A stretch of DNA of 25,034 bases, from contig DBEP01000097.1 in NCBI GenBank assembly GCA_002294045.1, positions 1 through 25,034 of the forward strand, given 5' to 3'. The number at the start of each line of letters is the position of its first letter. Position 1 is the stretch's first letter. Made by a program: the position numbers and the translations under genes. Positions 15,434 through 24,900 of the stretch are shown piece after piece. This stretch comes from Lachnoclostridium sp. UBA903. GTDB taxonomy: Bacteria; Bacillota; Clostridia; Lachnospirales; Lachnospiraceae. Under the pieces are notes generated by a model. The model saw nothing but the letters and a program-made list of their open reading frames with translations. It searched no databases and was not told where the DNA came from.

Positions 15434-16321
15434 TTGAAAAAAAGACTCACGGGTAATCCAAATTTTTGGCTTATCATCTTTGTGTTACCTGCATTAGCAT
15501 TTTATATTTTGTTTAAGCTTATACCTGCCTTAGAAGGATTCTGGTTTAGTTTAACAAATTGGAACGGTATTAATCCCAACTATAAATTTATAGGTTTCCA
15601 AAACTATATTGAAATATTTTTGCATGATAAGAAATTTTGGGATTCAATTAAAATAACGGTAAAATTCGTTGTTACCATTGTCATTGTTCAAAATGCGGTT
15701 GCATTAGGGTTGGCGATACTGATTGAATCCCGTAAAAAAAGTAAAGGATTGTTCCGGACCATATTTTATATGCCGAATATGATGAGCTTAATTATCGGCG
15801 GTTATATGTGGATGTTCATCTTTACAAAAGTTTTATTTTATATTGCGGACCATTCTTTTCTTAAATTTTTGGACCAGTCCTGGATGGGGGATTCAAGATT
15901 TTCATTTCTGGCAATCGTCATTGTTACTGTTTGGAGCGGAGCAGGATATTTAATGGTTATTTATATTGCGGCATTGCAGGGGGTACCGGATTCCTTAAAA
16001 GAAGCTGCGGCAATTGACGGCGCCGGGGCAGGACAATCGTTTTTTCATGTTACGCTGCCCATGATTCGCCATGCATTCACAATATGTATTTTTGTCACCT
16101 TAAGCTCATCGTTCCAGGTATTTGACGTTGTTTACTCGCTGACAGGCGGCGGACCGGGGCATGCAACCTATGTAGTGGCTCTTAATATTTTTGAAGAGGC
16201 ATTTAAATTAAATAAACGTTTTGGCTACGCAAGTGCAAAATCCATGCTGTTATTTGTCATTATCATGCTTATAACTTTAGTTCAGCTGATGATTATGAGG
16301 CGGAAGGAGGTTGAGCAATAA
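15434..16321 (+). CDS. CUT1 sugar ABC transporter permease (MalF/UgpA-like)
   Basis: A 295-residue inner-membrane permease with six predicted membrane segments, beginning at about residue 12 (FWLIIFVLPALAFYILF). The ATPase-contact EAA loop is seen as KEAAAIDGAGAGQSFFHVTLP near residue 190. The start codon is TTG 15434, set by GGAGG at 15421-15425; no ATG fits the beginning of the family. It overlaps the next permease gene by one base (TAATG), so the two form a heterodimeric channel made in equal amounts. No ATPase gene is present in the window, which is usual for CUT1 systems served by a shared MsmX-type ATPase. Confidence 0.94.
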   Translation: MKKRLTGNPNFWLIIFVLPALAFYILFKLIPALEGFWFSLTNWNGINPNYKFIGFQNYIEIFLHDKKFWDSIKITVKFVVTIVIVQNAVALGLAILIESRKKSKGLFRTIFYMPNMMSLIIGGYMWMFIFTKVLFYIADHSFLKFLDQSWMGDSRFSFLAIVIVTVWSGAGYLMVIYIAALQGVPDSLKEAAAIDGAGAGQSFFHVTLPMIRHAFTICIFVTLSSSFQVFDVVYSLTGGGPGHATYVVALNIFEEAFKLNKRFGYASAKSMLLFVIIMLITLVQLMIMRRKEVEQ

Positions 16322-17160
16322 TGAAGCAATACAGGGCAAATAAATTAATACGGACGCTGGCAATCAATATCATACTCATTATTGCAGCGGTTCTTTGCCT
16401 GTTTCCGTTAATCATGGCACTCATGAATTCATTTAAAACCAATGGTGAATTATTGAATAACATTATGGCATTCCCTCATAGGCTGATGCTTGATAATTAT
16501 TACAAATCACTGGATAAAATGCATTATGCCAGAAGTTTTATGAATATTTTAACCATAACGGTTATTAGTGTTGGAGGTATTGTGCTCGTTTCATCCATGG
16601 CCGGGTGGAAATTAAGCAGAACCAAAACAAGATTAAGCGGTTTTTTTTATGGTTTATTTGTTTTTTCCATGCTGATTCCCTTTCACTCCATTATGATTCC
16701 TCTATTCCGCATTGCAAATCAATTTCACATAAACAATTCACTTATTGGACTTGCAATGATTTATATCGGTCTGGGTGTGAGCATGTCCATCTTTCTTTAC
16801 AGCGGCTTTGTGAAAGGCATTCCCAAGGAATTAGAGGATGCCGCGCGAATGGACGGATGCGGACAGTTTAAAATATTTTTCCGGGTCATTTTCCCTTTGC
16901 TCAGACCCATTACTATGACGATTGCAATTATGAATGTACTCTGGATTTGGAATGATTTCCTTCTGCCGTTAATCATGTTGCAGGATACCCGGAAATACAC
17001 ATTGCTTTTGTCTACCAATATGTTATTCGGACAATATACCAATGACTGGGCCGCAATATCAAGCGCGCTGGTTTTAGTTGCAATACCGGTAATTATTTTT
17101 TATTCGCTATTTCAAAAATACATATTACAGGGTATTACGGATGGTGCTGTAAAAGGATAG
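16321..17160 (+). CDS. CUT1 sugar ABC transporter permease (MalG/UgpE-like)
   Basis: A 279-residue inner-membrane permease with six predicted membrane segments; the first is at about residues 10-33. The EAA loop appears as KELEDAARMDGCGQFKIFFRVIFPLLRP near residue 167. The C-terminus ends in QGITDGAVKG, the usual ending of this subunit family. The ATG overlaps the stop of the partner permease, and the cytoplasmic GH5 gene starts 13 bp later, so all belong to one transcript. Confidence 0.95.
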   Translation: MKQYRANKLIRTLAINIILIIAAVLCLFPLIMALMNSFKTNGELLNNIMAFPHRLMLDNYYKSLDKMHYARSFMNILTITVISVGGIVLVSSMAGWKLSRTKTRLSGFFYGLFVFSMLIPFHSIMIPLFRIANQFHINNSLIGLAMIYIGLGVSMSIFLYSGFVKGIPKELEDAARMDGCGQFKIFFRVIFPLLRPITMTIAIMNVLWIWNDFLLPLIMLQDTRKYTLLLSTNMLFGQYTNDWAAISSALVLVAIPVIIFYSLFQKYILQGITDGAVKG

Positions 17161-17173
17161 GAGGTATGTATAA

Positions 17174-18775
17174 ATGGCTGTTAATGGTTTCCTGCATACC
17201 AGGGACGGTAATATCTATAACGGTAACGGAGAGAAGATATTACTGAGAGGTGTTGGTTTAGGAAATTGGCTGTTACCGGAAGGGTATATGTGGAAGTTTT
17301 ATAAATTCTGTGATAGGCCAAGAAGGATAGAAGACCTGATTCGTCAGCTGGTTGGAGAGGAAAAAGCGGATCAATTCTGGAGGGAATTCCGAAATCATTA
17401 TATTAGTGAAGGCGATATAGCCTGTATTTCAAGGGAAGGCTTCAATTCTGTCAGATTACCTGTTAATTATAGAGTTATTCAAGATGCAGAAACCGGCCGT
17501 TTGATTGCGGATGGAATCAAACTGGTGGACCGGGTGGTGAATTGGTGCACCAAATATGGATTATATGTCATCCTGGATTTACATGGTGCGCCAGGAGGCC
17601 AGACAGGTACCAATATTGACGATAGCGAAAATGATTTACCGGAACTTTTTATGGATGAAGACAATCAAAAACGGACCGTACAGCTCTGGTATGAACTTGC
17701 TGACCACTATAAGGATAATACAACAATAGGCGGATTTGATTTATTAAACGAACCTTTGCCCCAGTGGTTCAGCCAGTATAATAATAAGGTTATGCCTCTT
17801 TATAAAAGAATAAAAGATGCAATCAGACGGGTGGATGCAAAGCATATGATAATTCTTGAAGGAGTACATTGGAGTACCGATTGGAGCATTTTTGAAGAAT
17901 TATCCGCACAGGTATTTGACCATAATTATATGCTGCAGTTTCATAAATATTGGAGTAATCCTGACGCAGAAAGTATAGAACCTTACCTGGTCATGGGAAA
18001 GGAGCTTAAAATCCCAATTTATATGGGAGAAGGGGGAGAAAATAACAAGGAATGGTATACCGGAATCTTTCAAATGTATGAGGATTTAAATATCTCATGG
18101 AATTTTTGGGTATGGAAGAAATTGGACACCAACAATTCCCCCTGTTCCATTATAATGCCTGAAAACTGGCATAGGATTATGGATTATTCAGACGGCAAAG
18201 TTCAGGCTGACAGAAAGCTGGCTTGGAGCATACTAAAAGAATATCTTGCCAATATTCGATTTGAAAAATGCTGTTATAACAAAGCTGTGGTCGATTCCAT
18301 ACTACGCCGGATACCTCTTAGAATTCCGGCCGAATATTATGGGTATAGAGGAAGGAATGTGGATTTTTATGTGAAAACCCCTTCCGCTGATCAAGCTGGC
18401 CTGCGCAAAAGTGATCAGACAGGGCTTTGTTTTATAAATAATAAGGGCACACTTAATTTTAAACATTACGGAGGTGAAGAAAAAAAAGAGAATGAAAAAT
18501 TATACTTAGAGATAAGAGAGGGGGATTGGTATACCTATACGTTTCATAGTGAGAAAAATTATTTGAGCAGGATTGTATTAAAGGTTGCGGCAACAAAGCC
18601 TGGTACCAGGCTTAGGATTGGCATTAACAATATTTTATTTATATCGGACATTGATGGTATGGAAGCTTATGAAGAAATTATGGAACAAAAAATTGTGCTT
18701 GACGGCTATACCAACCGGATAAAATTATCCTGTGAAGAAGGCTGCCTGAAATTATTTTGGGTTAATCTTATGTAA
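17174..18775 (+). CDS. cytoplasmic GH5 glycosidase (exo-glucanase-like) with C-terminal CBM6-like domain
   Basis: A 533-residue enzyme without a signal peptide, so it should act inside the cell on imported oligosaccharides. The N-terminal GH5 barrel spans about residues 5-345, starting ILLRGVGLGNWLLPEGYMW and resembling exo-beta-1,3-glucanases. The predicted acid/base is E193 (LLNEPL) and the nucleophile E286 (YMGEGGEN). H137 in DLHGAPGGQ and H257/W260 in QFHKYW fit the active site. Residues about 395-533 look like a CBM6-like beta-sandwich (EYYGYRG, REGDWYTYTF, LKVAATKPGTRLRIGINN, EEGCLKLFWVNL), unusual for a cytoplasmic enzyme. AGGAGG lies 10 nt upstream of ATG 17174. It shares family and motifs with the GH5 domain of the giant secreted protein downstream, pointing to one common substrate, probably a beta-1,3-linked glucan. 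Confidence 0.87.
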   Translation: MAVNGFLHTRDGNIYNGNGEKILLRGVGLGNWLLPEGYMWKFYKFCDRPRRIEDLIRQLVGEEKADQFWREFRNHYISEGDIACISREGFNSVRLPVNYRVIQDAETGRLIADGIKLVDRVVNWCTKYGLYVILDLHGAPGGQTGTNIDDSENDLPELFMDEDNQKRTVQLWYELADHYKDNTTIGGFDLLNEPLPQWFSQYNNKVMPLYKRIKDAIRRVDAKHMIILEGVHWSTDWSIFEELSAQVFDHNYMLQFHKYWSNPDAESIEPYLVMGKELKIPIYMGEGGENNKEWYTGIFQMYEDLNISWNFWVWKKLDTNNSPCSIIMPENWHRIMDYSDGKVQADRKLAWSILKEYLANIRFEKCCYNKAVVDSILRRIPLRIPAEYYGYRGRNVDFYVKTPSADQAGLRKSDQTGLCFINNKGTLNFKHYGGEEKKENEKLYLEIREGDWYTYTFHSEKNYLSRIVLKVAATKPGTRLRIGINNILFISDIDGMEAYEEIMEQKIVLDGYTNRIKLSCEEGCLKLFWVNLM

Positions 18776-18902
18776 GTTTTATTGTATTAAAATAAAAATA
18801 AATTTTTTGTCTTTTATTAATATTTGATTTTCAATGAATGGCAGATTTTATTGGGGAAATGAAAATTTATTTATAAACTTTAAATACTTATGGGGGTGGA
18901 TT
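18776..18902 (+). promoter_or_regulatory. AT-rich spacer before the giant glycosidase gene
   Basis: There is no hairpin terminator after the cytoplasmic GH5 gene and no convincing promoter, so read-through from the operon is likely. TATGGGGGTGG at about 18889-18899 is the ribosome site for ATG 18903. Confidence 0.4.
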
Positions 18903-21900
18903 ATGTTAAGAAACGTACATTTTAAACGGAATCAGGTTTTATCAATCGTACTGTCTGCTGCTATTTTATTTAGTGTTATCCTGCCGGGACCCGTAGCTTC
19001 CTATGCAGCTGACTTCACTTCAAGTGACTTCTTAAAGACAAGCGGAACAGTTATTAAAAACAACTATGGGACAGGAGAAATAGTAGAGCTTCGCGGGACA
19101 AACCTTGGAGGGTGGTTAATGCAGGAAGACTGGCTTTCACCTTTAGGAGGGGGCGTATTAGGCCGGAACGGATGGACGGCATCGGCTTCTGTGGGGACTT
19201 CTCCGGAAAATGCCATTGACGGTGATATGAATACGTCATGGACTACCGGTATGCCCCAGGAAGACGGACAGTGGTTCAAGGTGGATATGGGCTCAGTGCA
19301 ATACTTTGACAAGATTACATTTGATGCGGGTTCCAATACGGGAGATTATCCTGACGGAAACCTGGTTCAGATATCACCCGATGGTATAAGCTGGTTTAAT
19401 ATGCCGGCCGGAACCCTGGACGGTCAATGTATCACGGTCACCTGTGGTGCACAGGCAGCCCGCTATATCCTTATTTTTCAAAGCGGAAGCAAAAGCAATC
19501 CATGGTCTATTGCTGAACTTAACGTGTATATGGGTGATGACTATAGTATGCGTAAAACAATTTATGACCGCTTCGGCCAAACCCAGGGAGATGACCTGAT
19601 TCGTGGGTATCAGAATGCATGGCTTCAAACGGGGGACCTTGATAATATGAAAGATATGGGGATGAATTATGTCAGGGTTCCCATCAGCTGGCTGGAGCTG
19701 ATGGATATGAGCGGGAACTGGAAAGCATCCGCATGGACCCAGTTAGACTGGCTGGTGGATAATTGCGGGCAAAGGGGCATTTATGTAGTGCTGGATCTTC
19801 ATGCTGCTCCCGGGGGTGCGAGTCCTTGGGCAAGCAGCGGGCAAACAGGACCAAATCCCAACCGGCTATGGACTGATACCTGGAATCAGGACACTACCGT
19901 TGCAATATGGCAGGGCATAGCAGAGCATTATAAAAACAATCCCGCCATAGCAGGCTATGAGCTTGTGAATGAACCTGTATTGGGATTTCCGGAAACACAG
20001 GAACAGACGGAGCAAAAAAATGCCTTTCTAAACAGGCTTTATACGGCTGTCCGGGCAATTGACCCGGAGCATATTATATTCTTTGGAGCTCTTGGCAGCT
20101 TCGATGCAATCGCACCGCCATCCGCCTACGGATGGACCAATGTTGTGTATACCGCTCATCCTTATGCAATGGAACAGCCTGCCAATTGGGATGCTCAAAA
20201 TGATTTGATTGATACAAAGATTGATGAAGCGGTTCAAATCCAAAACAGCTGGAATGTTCCGGTAAACTTCGGAGAATATAATTTCTATTTTTTTAATGAC
20301 CTGTGGGAAAAGTGGATGTCCAAAATGAACGAAAACCACATTTCATGGGCCAACTGGACCTATAAGGTCAGAGGAGGGATGGATGAAAGCGGGGGCGGTA
20401 ATTTCGGTTTTTATAACACGAACCGAAATCCGGTTCCCGATGTCAATAAAGACGATGCCGCTACAATTGCATCCAAATGGAGCAAATTCAGTACGGATTA
20501 TTTTACACCGAACACAGATTTTATAAATGTAGTAAGCAAATACACAGACGGAAGCATTGCTCCCGGCAGAGGAATATTTGATAAAACAGGCTGGACGGCA
20601 AGCGCATCGGTTACAGAAACAGGCCAGTCACCGGCCAATGTTTTGGATAATGATAAAAATACATGGTGGAGCACAGGCGTAAGCCAGACAGAGGGCCAAT
20701 GGATTCAGGTAGACATGGGTGAGAGCAAAAGTTTTGACCAGATTTCTTTTGAAACAACATCCGCTTATCCGGACGACTATCCCATTGGTTACCGGCTCCA
20801 GGTATCCAATGACGGAAACAGCTGGGTAACGATAAAGGAAGGAGCCGGATTCGGCAACAAAATGGTGCTGCAGTTTTCAACCCAATCCGCCAGGTATATC
20901 AAAATTCTGCAAACGGGAACCAGTACGGAAAAGTGGTGGAGAATCGGAGAATTTAATGTATACAGCCGAAATATAGCACTTAACAAAAGTGCCTTTGCAT
21001 CTTCCAATACGTCCGGTAATACGGAAGCAAATGCATTTGACGGTAACAGCACTACCCGCTGGGAATCCTCTGCCGCCGATCCCCAGTGGATAACGGTAGA
21101 CCTTTCTTCAACCTACAATATAACAGGAGTTCGGCTGAATTGGGCTGCGGGAGGCGGTGCGGATTATAAAATCCAGGTATCCGGCGATAATGTGAATTGG
21201 ACAGATGTCTATACGAAAACAGGAGGTTCAGGCGGTATTGACAACATTACCTTTACCGCCCCGGTAACGGGACGGTATGTAAGGATGGAAGGAACGGCCA
21301 GAACCTCGTCAGAGGGTTATTCACTATGGGAATTCGAGGTTTACGGCTCAGCGGCTGAACCGGAACAAAAGGCTGAAACACCGGTTATCACTCCGGCATC
21401 AGGAACTTATTTCTCCCCGCAGACGGTAAGAATAACCTGTAATACTTCAAATGCAACCATCCGGTATACCCTGGATGGCTCCACGCCAACCGCTTCCGCC
21501 GGGACCGTATACACGGGACCTTTTACCGTGCCGGAAACAACGACCGTAAAAGCGGCTGCCTATAAGGCGGGGATGAAATTGTCGGATGTGGCAGTCTCTG
21601 AAATAACCATCGTAATATCTACGAAGGTTTTAACACCGGTGATTACTCCGGCAACGGGAGTTCACGCAGACGTACAGACGGTAAGCATAAGGGTTGACAC
21701 GCCGGGTGCCGTAATCAGATATACCATGGACGGTTCTACACCGACAGCGGCACATGGTTTCTTGTATGACGGAATATTTACGGTAGCTTCTACTACCACG
21801 GTAAAAGCCATGGCGACCAAGGAGGGATTAACGGATTCGGATGTGGCAGCGGAGGTTATTACCATTCGACCTGTCAATTTAAATCCCCCTGCGGGTCTTG

Positions 21901-24900
21901 GTGTAACCTCATCCGGGACAGATTCCGTCAGTTTAAGCTGGGCACCGGTATCCGGTGCGGCAGGCTATAATTTATATCGCTCCTTTGCCGAAACAGGAAT
22001 ATATATTAAGATTAACGATTTACTCATCACTTCAACCGGTTATACGGATACCGGTTTAGACAGTGCGGCTTATTATTATAAGGCGGCATCCGTGGATGAA
22101 AGCGGAGAATCTTTAATGTCGGGTCCGGTAACCGCAGTAACCGCATTGGACTTTGGAAAAAATGTAAAAATATTTGAGCCTTCCATGTCCGGTTCGGAAA
22201 TTCAAACCATATGTGATAATATATTCTATCAGATGCAATACAATGAATTTGGCTCCGAAAGGTATGCGCTCCTGTTTAAACCCGGCTCCTACCATGCAAA
22301 TATCAACGTGGGTTTCTACACACAAGTAGCCGGCTTAGGGCAAAGACCGGATGACGTAACCGTAACCGGCTCGGTACGCAGCGAAGCGGACTGGAATGGA
22401 GGAAATGCAACAAAGAATTTCTGGAGATCGGTTGAAAATTTTGCGGATATTCCAACCTATTCCGCTAACCCGTTAGCGCCCTCCGGGACCGAAACATGGG
22501 CTGTATCACAAGCGGCTCCCATGAGAAGGGTTCATGTAAAGGGGGATTTGATGCTATGGGATCCAAATCCCGATAACTATGACGGAAGCTGGTCCAGCGG
22601 GGGTTATATAGCGGATTCTATTATTGATGGTACGATTTATTCCGGCTCCCAGCAGCAATTTTTTACAAGAAACACTCAGATGGAATCCTGGAACGATTCA
22701 AACTGGAACATGATGTTTGTGGGGGATATCGGTGCGCCGGAGGAATCTTATGAAACAAGAGCATTTACCGTAATAAATCAGACACCTGTGATAAGTGAAA
22801 AGCCGTTTCTGTACTTTAACGACGGTGCTTATCATGTATTTGTACCCGGTTTAAGGGATAATGCACAAGGTGTTACATGGAAAAACGATATGGGGCCGGG
22901 TTCGTCTCTGTCAATGGAACAGTTTGTTGTGGCACATTCCGATACATCAACAGCCGCAAGTCTGAATCAAGCGCTGAAAAACGGTAAGAGCATTATATTT
23001 ACCCCCGGTATCTACCATCTTAGTGAACCGCTCAGAGTGACAAGAGCGAATACGGTTTTGCTTGGCCTTGGCCTGGCAACCTTAATTCCGGATAATGGGA
23101 CGGCCGCTATGACGGTTGCTGATGTTGACGGTGTGAAAATAGCGGGAATCCTGTTTGAGGCAGGTCCCAATCATTCGGAGGTATTACTTAAGGTTGGGCC
23201 AGAGGAAAGCGTGGCGGACCATTCGGCAAATCCTATGGTACTAAGCGACTTATTTTTCCGGGTGGGCGGAACAGGCCCGGGAAAGACAGACCTTTGCGTT
23301 AAAATTAACAGCAATGATGTAATCGGGGATCATTTCTGGATATGGCGCGCAGACCACGGAGAGGGCGTAGGCTGGACAGAGAATACCGCTAAGAACGGAC
23401 TCATTGTAAATGGTGATAATGTAACTATGTATGGTCTGTTCAGTGAACATTTTAATGAATATTGTACCGTATGGAATGGCAACGGAGGCCGGGTATATTT
23501 TTATCAAAGTGAAATTGCATATGATGTTCCGGACCAGGCAAGTTTTATGGACGGGACAGAGTATGGATATGCTGCCTATAAAGTAGACGATACGGTAACT
23601 GCACATGAAGCGTGGGGAATGGGAGTTTACTCTTACTTTAAAGATGCGGTTATAAAACTGAATAGCGCCATCAGGTGCCCGAACAGTACAGAGGTAAAAA
23701 TTCATAATGCAACAAGTGTTTTTCTCAATGGAAATGGTGAGATAACGCATATTGTTAACAATACCGGCGATACGGTGAAAGCCGGCCATATGAGGACATT
23801 TATTACCGATTATTCAAATAATGCGGAACAGCCTGACATAACACCCGGAACAGGCGTGTATGCTTCACCACAGATAGTAACAATAACGAACGTAACCCCG
23901 GGAACTGAGATAAGGTATACCGTGGATGGAACCGATCCGACAGCAACGGCGGGAATCATATATTCCGGACCATTTACGGTATCAGCCGATACTACGGTAA
24001 AGGCAATCGCCTATAAGGAAAGTGTGAAAGAAGAGTTCTTTCACACTCCATTATTAATGGCAGTACCGCAGGCCGGCCTGCGGTATGCAATGGGAGCAGG
24101 TATGAATGATTCCTATGTGGCAGCATCAGAAATCACAATTGATACTTCTCTGGAAAATAATATTGCATTAAATAAGACAGGAATAGCCTCTACCGGCTCA
24201 GGATGCCTTGCATTTGACGGCTATATGGATACACGGTGGGCGTCGGACTGGTCGGATCCGCAATGGATAAGCGTTGACCTTGGTTCAGGTTATATTGTTA
24301 CGGGAGCAAAGCTTTCCTGGGAGACGGCAGCAGGAAGAGATTACAAAATCCAGGTATCGGGTGATAATGAGAATTGGACAGACGCTTATAAAAAGGCCGG
24401 AGGAACGGGTGGAACGGAGAGTATTACCTTCGACCAGCCTGTAACCGGACAATATGTAAGAATGCTGGGAACGGCCAGAGTAACCGGATATGGTTATTCG
24501 CTGTGGGAATTTGAAGTGTATGGCACACCAATTAATAAGGAACCGGTATCTATCCTTGTGGAAGCAGAAAACTATATCGATATGAGCGGTGTGGCGACCG
24601 AACCGTGCGGTGATGTCGGAGGCGGTGAGAATGTGGGATATATCGACACCGGCGATTGGATGGACTATACCATAACCATTGCAGCAGAGGGAACCTATGC
24701 GGTTGACTACAGAGTGAACGGCTGGAATGAGGGAGCGCAGATTGAGTTGATGAAAGACGGTAATGTGTTAGCAACTACCGGCACCAACACAGGAAACGTA
24801 TGGGCAACCGTAACTTCGGAACCCTTTCACTTAACAGCAGGAACCTATACAATCCGGATTAATATCAGCGGCGGCGGATTTAATTTAAACTGGATGAATT

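Noticed and set aside
18834..18902. Upstream ATG adding 23 residues to the giant glycosidase
   Set aside because: It would place 23 residues before a complete signal peptide; ATG 18903 has the ribosome site.
23250..23789. 179-codon open frame on the minus strand
   Set aside because: Antisense to the GH55-like module, no ribosome site, no recognisable domain.
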